Shown here in pieces: positions 1 to 7,772 of a stretch of 64,000 nucleotides of DNA. Below the pieces are notes generated by a model. The model searched no databases and had not been told where the DNA came from. It was given only the letters and a program-made list of their open reading frames with translations. Position 1 is the stretch's first letter. Each line of letters opens with the position of its first letter. The translations under genes and the position numbers were made by a program. The stretch is from Acidobacteriota bacterium (GTDB lineage Bacteria; Acidobacteriota; Terriglobia; Terriglobales; SCQP01): positions 1 through 64,000 of the forward strand of contig DAIDIE010000014.1 in NCBI GenBank assembly GCA_027459505.1, in the 5' to 3' direction.

Positions 1-90
1 ATGCGACCCGAGCGCCGCTGCCGGTCCAAACACGGTTGAGAAAGCGCGGCCAAGCGGTCGCGCCTTCTCCTATCTCCGGCGCTGCCGACC

Positions 91-139
91 ATTAACGTAA
101 TCCGGCCATAAAATGGTCCAGCGTTTGGGGTCCACCTCA
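91..139 (-). mobile_element. IS3-like terminal remnant
   Basis: Read on the minus strand this stretch has the layout of the better preserved IS3-type end at 2820-2858: a terminal GTGGACCCCAAAC-like block, then CTGGACCA, then a TTACGTTAAT block. No transposase reading frame is attached. It is most simply a solitary IS end left by rearrangement. Bases 1-90 beside it hold nothing I can identify. Confidence 0.4.
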
Positions 140-177
140 GCACTACACTCGCGCTCACGGGACTGACGAGCGTTCGA

Positions 178-753
178 TCACTCGCCCACCCTGATCTTTA
201 GGGTGTTTGAGGAAACCGATCCGTTTTCGCGGCTCCAGATAGGCAAGCCGAAGTTCATGCTTGCGGGAATCGGGCCATGGTACTCGGCGACTAGCTCGTA
301 CGTGCCCCTCTGTCGAATGTTGAGGTCGGCCAGACTCGACGTGAATTCTACGCCGTAAATATGGTGGGGCAGGAGTTTTATGAAAGCTTCTTTCGAAGCA
401 GGGGGCGGCGGGAGAGTATCCGCGATGAATTCTTCCGGGACATCTTTCCCTGTCGCGGCGTCCTTGACCCAGAGCGTAAGGCTTGCGGACTCCCCCCAAT
501 CGAGTGCCGCGTAAAGGTACAAAGGACTTTTCGATGTATTCGTCAGAAGCACGTGAACAGTGATCTTGTCTCCCAGCTTGTAGGAGTCCCTATCCGTTTT
601 CAGGGCCACAACCAGCGAAGGCTTTTCGCGCCCCGTGCCTTTAACTTTAGCACTGGTGGCCGCGGACTGTCCGAGACCTGTACGGGCCGACAAGCACGTG
701 AGACCTAAGATGCACAAAAGGCGAATTCGACTGCGGCCGATTCGTGGTAACAC
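178..753 (-). CDS. Secreted immunity candidate for the zincin-like tip
   Basis: 191 residues with a basic N-terminus and a hydrophobic stretch (about residues 10-28) typical of a Sec signal peptide, so it should act outside the inner membrane. The mature part begins with a segment (about residues 45-80: SLVVALKTDRDSYKLGDKI, then VLLTNTS) that resembles the beta-sandwich of BsuPI-type proteinase-inhibitor domains. The start is GTG with AGGGGG upstream. It begins 16 bp after the stop of the tip fragment at 770-1088, the spacing expected of a toxin-immunity pair. Immunity function is inferred from position and export signal; the family name is tentative. Confidence 0.6.
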   Translation of the reverse strand: MLPRIGRSRIRLLCILGLTCLSARTGLGQSAATSAKVKGTGREKPSLVVALKTDRDSYKLGDKITVHVLLTNTSKSPLYLYAALDWGESASLTLWVKDAATGKDVPEEFIADTLPPPPASKEAFIKLLPHHIYGVEFTSSLADLNIRQRGTYELVAEYHGPIPASMNFGLPIWSRENGSVSSNTLKIRVGE

Positions 754-769
754 AGTTCTTTCCCCCTCG

Positions 770-1088
770 CTAGTATGGATCTGTGTTGTACAGCGTGTGC
801 TTGTCGCTTTTGAGATAATTCAGTTGGGAGGGCGTTAGCCCGAATACCGCCCCCACACGCATCTGGAAGTTGTCGGCCGCGCGCTCAAGTCCAGCCGCAG
901 TCTGGCGATTATAAACCAGGCCTTGCTGGTACTGTGTGACGTGGTAGGCGTCGTGCCCAATCGCCGACGCAAGCCATGCGGTGGTGTCGCCAAGTGCCAG
1001 GACGTACGTGGATCGAAGATTGAATGCGCCGGTTTTTACGTTCACGCCGGTGCGCAGTTTATCGTTGACGGTGATGCTTTTGATGTGC
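770..1088 (-). pseudogene. Orphan RHS-type C-terminal tip, zincin-like, 5' truncated
   Basis: The frame encodes about 105 residues ending at a TAG. It contains LASAIGHDAYHVTQYQQG followed by AAGLERAADNF: an HxxxH pair with a downstream Glu in a helix, which could be the zinc site of a metallopeptidase-like fold. The 5' side is abruptly replaced by IS66 transposase sequence reading on the other strand, so no start or RHS core remains. The secreted protein at 178-753 follows after 16 bp. By analogy with the tips at 6127 and 9537 I read it as a displaced toxin tip. The catalytic assignment is a guess from the motif only. Confidence 0.5.
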
Positions 1089-1320
1089 AAGAACTGGATT
1101 CACGTGGGCCACCCCGGGGCCGGACCGCGCGTGGCCGCCATCATCTCGGTGATCGAAAGCTGCCGCCGGCTCAATATCCCGGTCCGCCAGTACCTGGCCG
1201 ACACCCTGCCGGGCCTGAAGCGGCGCAGCCACCGCCAGCTCGCCGAGCTCACCCCCCAAGCCTGGGCCGCCACTCACGCCTGACCAAAACGCGCAATACT
1301 GTGGTTGGCCGGATGCTTAC
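1089..1320 (+). mobile_element. IS66-family 3' fragment (transposase C-terminus plus right end)
   Basis: The plus strand encodes the last 64 residues of an IS66 TnpC transposase (KNWIHVGHPGAGPRVAAI to the end, stop at 1281-1283), followed by a 37-bp tail ending in GCTTAC, the inverse of the GTAAGC that opens IS66-family ends. The same tail occurs at 7504-7540. The upstream part of the transposase is missing, so the fragment cannot move itself. It truncates the tip on its left and the lysozyme tip on its right. Confidence 0.8.
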
Positions 1321-1709
1321 GCTCTTCCGTTCACATGAATATAGCGGTAGGCGGTGAAGTTTGATTCCGCGACGTGGCCAGCATTGACGGCGCTCATCAT
1401 CTCGCGACCGCCCGCAACGGAGCCTGGTCCCTGTTGAAGGCCAAATCCACGAGCGCGTCGAACCGATTTTGCGACACGGGACCCTTTAAGCCTGCATTTA
1501 CTTCCCCAGCCGCCGTCGCCACATCCTGCTTGAGTAGAGCGACGGCCTGGGCTTTTGTGATGCCTTTGGAAAACTCTTCACCCGAAAGGATTTTGTGCCC
1601 GTATCCGATGGTCTCGTGACCGGCTTGGTCTTTATAAACCTTGCCTCTGAATCCCTCTTCGCGCTCTATGAATTGAAGACCCTTATCGCTTATCTGCTGT
1701 TGGGCCTTT
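1321..1709 (-). pseudogene. GH24 lysozyme toxin tip, copy A, frameshifted and 3' truncated
   Basis: Reading from 1709 downward, the frame opens with KAQQQ, the same residues that end the RHS linker at 6127-6897. It then shows the T4-type lysozyme signature: FIEREEGF (catalytic Glu), VYKDQAG (Asp) and TIGYGH (Thr). Bases 1321-1540 match 2298-2518 except for one base missing beside 1430, which shifts the frame after DLAF. The 3' end is cut by the IS66 end at 1320. It begins inside the stop codon of the upstream gene at 1708-2226, with no start codon of its own. This is a displaced peptidoglycan-cleaving tip that is now dead. Confidence 0.75.
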
Positions 1710-2226
1710 ACTTGGCTGCTGGTATCTCACACGTACAGGCGGCGTCGCCCGGCTTTGCCTTCTCAGCCACGAAGTAGTCTCCCTCGACCGCAATGACAAT
1801 GTCTCTCGCGCGCAGATATGCGTAATTGCCCGGAAAGTCCAAGTCCGAAAGGTTGCCCGGCAAAGCCATCTGAACCTCAGTAACCTGTTTCGCATGCACA
1901 CCTATCTGGCTGAGCTCAACATAATAGCCGAGCCGGAAAAAATCTCGGTCAGACACGACCTTGACAGAATATGCTGGCGATTTCACGACCGTCCGGCCTG
2001 AGCGCGCGCAGGTGGGCGTAAAAACAATCCGCTTGCCAATGATGGCTTCTTCCTGCTTTGGTGATAGGCCACTAGCGTTCGTTACCGGCAATAGTTTCGT
2101 TACGGTCCAGCATCCCCAGAACCAACTCGGCGGGGACTTCGGTGGAATCGGCTTGGCTGCACCCAAGAGCAAGACCGAAAGCAGCAGAAGCGGCACGCGG
2201 CGAATACGAATGCTCGATACACTCAT
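1708..2226 (-). CDS. Secreted immunity candidate for lysozyme tip (SPPSWFWGCW family)
   Basis: 172 residues starting at ATG 2226, one base after the stop of lysozyme copy B. A Sec signal peptide (RRVPLLLLSVLLLGAAKPIP) directs it across the inner membrane, where a muramidase would act. The mature protein carries SPPSWFWGCW, a central SQIGVHAKQVTEVQ segment, and a C-terminal ACTCE pair of cysteines. It is clearly homologous to the protein at 7773-8420 over nearly its full length. The tight coupling to a lysozyme tip argues for an immunity role like that of periplasmic lysozyme inhibitors, but I do not recognise an established inhibitor family. Confidence 0.65.
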   Translation of the reverse strand: MSVSSIRIRRVPLLLLSVLLLGAAKPIPPKSPPSWFWGCWTVTKLLPVTNASGLSPKQEEAIIGKRIVFTPTCARSGRTVVKSPAYSVKVVSDRDFFRLGYYVELSQIGVHAKQVTEVQMALPGNLSDLDFPGNYAYLRARDIVIAVEGDYFVAEKAKPGDAACTCEIPAAK

Positions 2227-2227
2227 C

Positions 2228-2518
2228 TCAGTAGACCCCCTTCGAGTAGAGGAGCCATTCATCTTCTCGACGGTTGAGCAGCCCCTGGCTGACTACGGCT
2301 CTTCCGTTCACATGAATATAGCGGTAGGCGGTGAAGTTTGATTCCGCGACGTGGCCAGCATTGACGGCGCTCATCATCTCGCGACCGCCCGCAACGGAGC
2401 CTGGTCCCTCGTTGAAGGCCAAATCCACGAGCGCGTCGAACCGATTTTGCGACACGGGACCCTTTAAGCCTGCATTTACTTCCCCAGCCGCCGTCGCCAC
2501 ATCCTGCTTGAGTAGAGC
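2228..2518 (-). pseudogene. GH24 lysozyme toxin tip, copy B, C-terminal part
   Basis: This copy keeps the C-terminal 96 residues of the lysozyme tip (ALLKQDVATAAGEVNAGLKG through YSKGVY) with an intact stop at 2228-2230. It has lost the N-terminal third with the catalytic Glu, Asp and Thr, which is replaced at 2519 by an IS3-type orfA reading on the same strand. The frame runs on from that orfA, making a chimeric reading frame. Copies A and B therefore lack complementary ends. The secreted partner gene starts one base downstream. Confidence 0.7.
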
Positions 2519-2858
2519 TTTTTTTGGTCCAGTCCAGCTCCACCTTGAGCCGCCCGATTTCCTCGTACAGGGCCTGCTTTTCCCCTTCATCGTCCGGGTC
2601 CCCCTTCGGCCGCCCTTCTTGAAACGCCTCGGGCAGCGCTTCCAGCGCCGCTCGCTTCCATTGCGATACCTGGATCGGATTCACGCCGAAATGCCCCGCG
2701 ATCTCGTTGATCGTCCGGTCGCCCCGAATCGCCTCCACCGCCACCTTGGCCTTAAACTGTGCCGTGTACCGTTTGCGCGTTGTCGTCATACTTTTCCTTG
2801 TTACGACACCGCCAGAATATTAACGTACCCGGTGGTCCAGTTTTTGGGGACCACTACA
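2519..2858 (-). mobile_element. IS3-family fragment: left end plus orfA
   Basis: An ATG at 2789 starts an OrfA-type protein of about 88 residues (MTTTRKRYTAQFKAKVAVEA, helix-turn-helix with HFGVNPIQVSQWKR, then a leucine-rich helix ELDWTKK) that is cut at the lysozyme junction. No orfB follows. Upstream, 2820-2858 reads on the minus strand as TGTAGTGGTCCCCAAAAACT then GGACCACC, the usual look of an IS3-family terminus. Without orfB the fragment cannot transpose. Confidence 0.75.
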
Positions 2859-3163
2859 GAGCCGACCCTGATCGGGTTGCACGAAGCTATATTCGTCGTG
2901 TTTTTGAGCTTTTCAACTGGAACACAGCGGACGATGGGATGATTTCCCAGTGGCAGCGTAGGCTTGCGAGGGCGTTCCCTCGATGATTCTTGGGGTAATC
3001 CTAACACATCAGTCGGATGAGTCGTGCCGTGTTGCGCCTCAACAGTATGCGATTCCGCTTTCCCGGCTGGCTCAGTTTGCCAAACAGTTCACGCATTTGG
3101 CAGCTCCACAACCCATGGCGTGATACTCTCACCTGTGCGGATTTAGTGGGCAGGTCACCATCA
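2859..3163. other. About 305 bp without a recognisable gene
   Basis: The minus strand has a short open frame (from about 3007) that continues into the IS3 end, and a second frame that runs out of the RHS fragment to a stop near 3001. Neither resembles a known domain. It is probably shuffled RHS-tip or linker debris. Confidence 0.3.
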
Positions 3164-3262
3164 GCCATCAGCGCCGTCGAGCCAATGTGGTCGGGGAAGT
3201 AGTAGCTCACCGCGCCGCCCTGAATAGTGGCAATACGGTCATCGCCTAGGAAAATGCGGTGT
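3164..3262 (-). pseudogene. RHS core fragment
   Basis: About 33 codons read GGAVSYYFPDHIGSTALM on the minus strand, the same core motif that lies near 10381-10478 in the intact RHS gene. Nucleotides 3171-3232 match the intact gene almost exactly and then diverge. It is a small piece of RHS core left without N-terminus, end-of-core motif or tip, and shows that a second RHS copy or a duplicated 3' end once existed here. Confidence 0.75.
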
Positions 3263-3395
3263 CAACTCTCAAGACACCTGTAATGCCGGTTGGTACCTCT
3301 ATGGAACGGGTGGGGCAATCGATGCTTCTGACGCTGGTGAAGGCTGGAGTTTGAAGTGGGAAGCTTCGAACAGGGAGCATTCCTCTGACGCCTAG

Positions 3396-4912
3396 TACTA
3401 CTGTGTTATAAACTAGATTCCCTTTGCGTCGATTGTGCTGGCCCCTCCGGGGGGCGGAGGTTAATGATGTCGCATGAAGCGCCGATCGCCGCGCCTAGCC
3501 ACCCCCGCCGCACGTCTGGAGACCTATCTTAACCATGTGAGCCGCTACGCTGGGCATGCCGACCGCATTCTTCCCATGCAGAGCTACGCCAAGGGACTGC
3601 TGTTGCCGCTGGAGCGCAAGAGCATCGAACCGATGGCGGCACGGCTGGCCCCCGGCAATGTACGCCAGACGCACCAATCGCTGCATCACGTCGTGGCCGA
3701 CGCGGCCTGGAGCGACGCGGCGCTGCTGGGAGCGGTACGTGACGAGGTGTTGCCGGAACTGACGCGGCGGTATCCGGTGATCGCTTGGATCGTGGATGAT
3801 ACCGGGTTTCCCAAGAAGGGCCGCCACTCGGTCGGTGTGGCGCGGCAGTACTGCGGGCAGGTGGGCAAGCAGGACAACTGCCAGGTGGCGGTCAGCGTCT
3901 CGCTGGCCACCGCGCACGACAGTTTGCCGGTGAAGTATCAGCTGTATCTCCCCGAGAGTTGGGCAAACGATGGAGAACGCCGCAAGAAGGCGGGCGTACC
4001 TGCCGAGGTTTGTTTTCAGACCAAGCCGGAGATCGCGCTGTCACAGCTGCGTGCGCTTTTGGACGAGGGCGTTCCGCGCGGGGTGGTCCTGGCTGACGCC
4101 GCCTATGGCAACGACCACGGCTTTCGCTCGCACCTGGGAGCGCTCGGCCTGGAGTACGTGGTGGGCATTCAGTCGTCGACCACGCTGTGGCCACCGGGCC
4201 AGGCCCCGCAGTCGCCGGCTCCGCGAAAGGCCACGGGACGGCCGCCCCGCTTGTTGCGACGTGACGAGCGCCATCCGCCGCTGCCGGCCAAGGAGTTGGC
4301 ACTGTGCCTCACCGGCAGCGATCTGCGCACCGTGAGTTGGCGCGAGGGCACGCGCGGCACGATGCGCTCGCGTTTCGCCGCTCTTCGCGTGCGCGCGGCC
4401 CATCGCGATAGCTGGCGCCGGGAACCCCATCCGGAGCAGTGGCTGCTCCTGGAATGGCCGCAGCACGAACCCGAGCCGACCAAGTACTGGCTGTCGAATC
4501 TGCCCGCATCGGTTTCGCTCCGCCAGTTGGTGCGTCTGGCCAAACAGCGCTGGATCATCGAGCGCGACTACGAGAAACTCAAGCAGGAACTGGGCCTGGG
4601 CCATTTCGAAGGTCGCGGCTGGCGTGGCTTTCATCATCATGCGTCGCTCTGTATCGCCGCGTACGGCTTTCTAGTCCTGGAGCGGTGCCTTTTTTCCCCT
4701 CCGGCGGGCTCGCCGCCGCGGCCGGCGGTTGGCCTCCGCCTTCGCCTACCCCGTCCCGAACCCAGATACACGCCCCGAGGCGCTGCCCGCGCGCATGGAA
4801 CGCCATAATCCAGGGTCCATCGCCACCCTCCGCCTTCAACTCGCCTCCCTCCTGGCCCACACTCTGCCACGATGCCCTTGCCGCCTGCGCGGCTTCTTAT
4901 AACACAGTAGTA
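3396..4912 (+). mobile_element. Intact IS701-family insertion sequence
   Basis: The ends are perfect 16-bp inverted repeats, TACTACTGTGTTATAA at 3396-3411 and its complement at 4897-4912, each bordered by CTAG (3392-3395 and 4913-4916), the expected 4-bp target duplication. The 1517-bp length fits IS701-family elements. The single transposase gene is uninterrupted. This is the only complete mobile element in the window and probably the most recent arrival in the island. Confidence 0.85.
3474..4808 (+). CDS. IS701-family DDE transposase
   Basis: 444 residues. The region around residues 105-140 (AWIVDDTGFPKKGRHSVGV, ARQYCGQVGKQDNCQ) is the IS701/IS4-superfamily DDE signature containing the first catalytic Asp. 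A second Asp lies in VVLADAAYGND (about residue 207). The C-terminal YxxxR-type helix and Glu lie in RWIIERDYEKLKQELGL. The last 40 residues are proline/arginine-rich and run toward the right inverted repeat. No stop or frameshift is visible, so the enzyme may be active. Confidence 0.85.
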   Translation: MKRRSPRLATPAARLETYLNHVSRYAGHADRILPMQSYAKGLLLPLERKSIEPMAARLAPGNVRQTHQSLHHVVADAAWSDAALLGAVRDEVLPELTRRYPVIAWIVDDTGFPKKGRHSVGVARQYCGQVGKQDNCQVAVSVSLATAHDSLPVKYQLYLPESWANDGERRKKAGVPAEVCFQTKPEIALSQLRALLDEGVPRGVVLADAAYGNDHGFRSHLGALGLEYVVGIQSSTTLWPPGQAPQSPAPRKATGRPPRLLRRDERHPPLPAKELALCLTGSDLRTVSWREGTRGTMRSRFAALRVRAAHRDSWRREPHPEQWLLLEWPQHEPEPTKYWLSNLPASVSLRQLVRLAKQRWIIERDYEKLKQELGLGHFEGRGWRGFHHHASLCIAAYGFLVLERCLFSPPAGSPPRPAVGLRLRLPRPEPRYTPRGAARAHGTP

Positions 4913-5027
4913 CTAGGGACCCACTTCAACTTACCAGAGGCGTCCGCCCGCTACGCCGCCGCCCGAGCCGGGCTGCCGCCGTGTTCGTCAAAACCCAATT
5001 TGGACGGAAGTGATCCTCCCATGAACT

Positions 5028-5501
5028 TTACGGTTTGATATCGCTCACATTGTTGAAGACATCGAATCCCATAACCGTCGTGATGTGCTCAAACTCAGTA
5101 CTAAGATCAGTTATCTTGCCGCTGTAACTTACACTAAATGTTTGATAGACACTACAGTTTCCGGCGTTAAAGCCGGCTTGTAACGATGTGTATCCGACCG
5201 TATCAACATATTCACCTTTTGAGTCCTGGGGAACAAATACGCCTTCGCTATTATGACCTACTGTCGCGTGCACTGTGGCATCTTGATTCGACCATAAGTG
5301 CTCTTCCAGGCCATATTTTCCTGTGAGCTTCTGACCTTCCTTATTCCGTAGCTGGTAGTGAAACTTGGAGGATCCATTTCCGATTTCTGTTTCTTCCGAA
5401 TTGATAACCAGCCCATATGGCACATGGTCGGCATGAAAGAACCTGCAGGCGAAGCCGCAGGATTGTTGCCCTTCTTGTTTTTGCTGATGGGCCAAGTCCA
5501 C
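5028..5501 (-). CDS. Unrecognised protein, possibly truncated
   Basis: 157 codons from a weak GTG with no convincing ribosome-binding site. From about residue 28 (VPYGLVINSEETEIG onward) the composition looks like a real beta-rich protein, with segments such as GVFVPQDSKGEYVDTVGYTS and QTFSVSYSGKITDLS. The first 25 residues look like a wrong frame, so a frameshift or 5' loss is likely. It lies just 3' of the secreted protein 5524-6111, in a patch visibly richer in A+T than the backbone. It could be a second immunity gene or a remnant tip; I see no family match. Confidence 0.4.
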   Translation of the reverse strand: MDLAHQQKQEGQQSCGFACRFFHADHVPYGLVINSEETEIGNGSSKFHYQLRNKEGQKLTGKYGLEEHLWSNQDATVHATVGHNSEGVFVPQDSKGEYVDTVGYTSLQAGFNAGNCSVYQTFSVSYSGKITDLSTEFEHITTVMGFDVFNNVSDIKP

Positions 5502-5523
5502 ATGCCGTTAGTTCATATGAAGG

Positions 5524-6111
5524 CTAATGCAATCCGACCCAACGAGGCCCCTCGCATCCTTCGGAGAGGATACCGGTCAGCGTCGAGCTTTCTCCAGAAT
5601 CATCCTTGGAAAAGAGCACGTCGTCCAGCACGAAACGACCGTTCTCTAGTATCACGTGGTCTGTCACGTTCCACGACCCAGGGCCATCTCCAGGACGATA
5701 CGTGAAGCCCACGACTACTTGAAAGGAACCATCCCTAGTTTTGTGAATGCTCTCGATGTGAAATGTTGCTGGAGAAGTGCGCTCGTTCGCACCCGAAAAT
5801 ATCCCGAATTCGGACCACGCAAATGGCGCTTTTATCATTTGTCCGTGATTCTGACGATTCCAGTCCTCTCCGCATGCCTGAGCTAGACGAATCTTCCGGC
5901 GCAATGATTCGCTGAGGTAGGGAGCAAATATTCGCATATCTTTATCGCCAAGCAGGCCAGACGGTGCGAGACGCTGCACTTCCCGATAGAGACTTCGCAC
6001 CGTTGATTCAGGACGACTAGGTGGCATCACATGTTTTGTGCGTTGTGCTGTAGCCATAAGCGCCAACGCGGCTAATAAACTGGGTAGAGCGACCTTGAGA
6101 ATCGGATTCAT
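5524..6111 (-). CDS. Secreted immunity candidate for the NlpC/P60-like tip (DUF3828-like)
   Basis: 195 residues with a signal peptide (PILKVALPSLLAALALMATA). The mature start (TVRSLYREVQRLA, then DKDMRIFAPYLSESLRRKI) resembles the opening helices of DUF3828-type secreted proteins, followed by a beta-rich half (GSFQVVVGFTYR, NVTDHVILENGRFVLDDVLF). The ATG at 6111 has GAGGAAGTGG just upstream and begins 15 bp after the TAG that would end the repaired tip frame at 6127. Spacing and export signal support immunity against the wall amidase tip. The DUF assignment is from memory of the family and is moderate. Confidence 0.6.
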   Translation of the reverse strand: MNPILKVALPSLLAALALMATAQRTKHVMPPSRPESTVRSLYREVQRLAPSGLLGDKDMRIFAPYLSESLRRKIRLAQACGEDWNRQNHGQMIKAPFAWSEFGIFSGANERTSPATFHIESIHKTRDGSFQVVVGFTYRPGDGPGSWNVTDHVILENGRFVLDDVLFSKDDSGESSTLTGILSEGCEGPRWVGLH

Positions 6112-6126
6112 TCCACTTCCTCGAAG

Positions 6127-6897
6127 CTACGGTTTCGGAACTATGATCACAAAATACGCATTGGGGTCCATGTCAGGCCCCTCGTCATGCCTAGTCAAAG
6201 TGTGTTCGAACGGGTGGTTATACTGTGGCCCATTATTCGGCCACTGATCGACAATCTTGATGCCCCATTCGCATCATGCCCCATATAGATTCCGGAGTTC
6301 CCGCGTTGTGAAGGATAAGTTCCTGATCCGAGAGTCGCAATCGCGAGCCCGATATCAGTTGTGTCGTTAAGATCCATCGCAGCCCGTCCTTTTCGCCACT
6401 GACTTGTACCGATGTTCTTCATGCCTGACAAAGCTTTACATGCAAAGACACACTCAGATTTATGATCCGGATTGCCTGGCTCAAGAATTGGTTTTCCAGC
6501 TTTGATTGCTGCTTGCACCTTTGCAGGATCGGCTTTGTACGATCCATCGGCCTGGCGTCCATACTGCTGTTGGGCCTTTTTGTTTTTTGCAGGAGGTTTG
6601 TTGTTGGTTTTCCCTTGCGTTCCCGCGTTGCCGGTGCCCGTCAGGCTGTGGTGTCCTTGCGCTAGGCCATTGCCGCCACCGTTCCAGGAAAGATCCCCGG
6701 AGGCTCCGCACGCACAGAGGAACATCCCCGTTGGGTCCGTGAACCGTAGCGGGTTATCCGTCACGTACACGAACCGGTTCAGGGTCTGCGGGTTGGCGAT
6801 CGTGCCCTGCAGCGCGTCCGGGGTCATGAAGCGGCCCAGGCTGCTGCTATTGTAGCGGGCTTCGAAGTAGTCGAGACCGGTATTGGGGTCGCGCTCC
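6127..6897 (-). pseudogene. RHS 3' fragment with NlpC/P60-like (BPSL0067-like) toxin tip, frameshifted
   Basis: The frame opens inside the end-of-core motif (DPNTGLDYFEARYNSSSLGR, then DPTGMF), nearly identical to the intact RHS gene (6621-6897 against 10002-10278). It passes a GN/Lys linker ending KKAQQQ and enters a tip with ECVFACKALSG (candidate catalytic Cys), TSQWRKG, IATLGSGTYPS and GIYMG, the motif order of BPSL0067-type peptidases. A run of four G bases near 6265 has apparently lost one base. Restoring it continues the frame as GIKIVDQWPNNGPQ and on to VIIVPKP with TAG at 6127-6129. The usual HAAIY histidine reads as Asn here. IS66 sequence replaces everything 5' of 6897. Confidence 0.7.
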
Positions 6898-7540
6898 ACC
6901 GCCTACGACCGGTGCGGCGGCAGCGGCGGGCGACGCGCCGCCTGCTGGGCGCACGCGCGGCGCGGCTTTGTCGAGGCGCTGAAACTGCATCCGGACGACC
7001 GCCACAGCGAGGCCGTTTTGCGCCTAATGAGCGAGCTGTTCGCCGTTGACGCCGAGGCGCGCGAGCAAAAGCTCGGCCACGAACAACGCCGCCTGTCGCG
7101 CGAGGAGCGCTCGCGGGCAGCGCTGGCCCAGCTGTTCACCGTGCTTCAGGATCTGCAAACGCGGGCGCTGCCGGCAAACGCGCTGGGCAAGGCGGTGGCC
7201 TACACGCTCAAGCGCTGGGAGCGGCTCACGCTGTTTCTCGAACATCCGCGCCTGGAGCTGAGCAACAACCTGGCGGAAAACTCCATGCGTCCGGTGGCGG
7301 TGGACCGCAAGAACTGGATTCACGTCGGCCACCCGGGGGCCGGACCGCGCGTGGCCGCCATCATCTCGGTGATCGAAAGCTGCCGCCGCCTCAATATCCC
7401 GGTGCGCCAGTAGCTGGCCGACACCCTGCCGGGCCTGCAGCGGCGCAGCCACCGCCAGCTCGCCGAGCTCACTCCCCAAGCCTGGGCCGCCACTCACGCC
7501 TGACCAAAACGCGCAATACTGTGGTTGGCCGGACGCTTAC
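6898..7540 (+). mobile_element. IS66-family 3' fragment with internal stop
   Basis: The plus strand encodes about 200 residues of an IS66 TnpC C-terminal half (ACWAHARRGFVEALKLH; LSNNLAENSMRPVAVDRKNW). An in-frame TAG at 7411-7413 interrupts it before the final 30 codons. The tail 7504-7540 ends in GCTTAC, the IS66 right end, and matches the tail of the fragment at 1089-1320. The 5' half and left end are missing. It is fused directly to RHS sequence at 6897, so the junction arose by recombination or deletion after insertion. Confidence 0.8.
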
Positions 7541-7544
7541 CGCC

Positions 7545-7610
7545 CAACCGCCAACTGGGGGGTCAATTCTTCATGATCGCCAGGGGGTCAGCTTTACATG
7601 AGTGCCGACA
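7545..7610. mobile_element. IS21-like end remnant with internal repeats
   Basis: Two near-copies of a block (GGGGGTCA, about 4 bp, T, ATGA, then GCC) follow each other, ending in GCCGACA, which reads TGTCGGCACTC from the outside. Multiple internal repeats behind a TGT terminus are characteristic of IS21-family ends. No istA or istB sequence is present. From 7611 to 7772 I see nothing identifiable. Confidence 0.5.
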
Positions 7611-7772
7611 GGGATGCTGAGGCGCGCCGCGGATTATCCGCTGCATGCCCAAACCGGTTGAGCGTCCTCAGATTGGCAGCAGTACGCTGGAGCGCGTCGC
7701 TCATCGTGAGGCGGCCCTACCCAGCAGCCGAATTCCAGGTGCTGCGACTGAATCGCCTTTTTGGGGCGGCCT

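Noticed and set aside
1374-1619. Plus-strand frame repeated at 2331-2600, looking like a duplicated gene
   Set aside because: The repeat is real, but the coding sense is minus: both regions encode the lysozyme tip there.
3253-3394. 43-codon plus-strand frame ending at the IS701 border
   Set aside because: It has no start or ribosome-binding site and no domain. Opposite strand orientation to all cassettes makes a tip unlikely.
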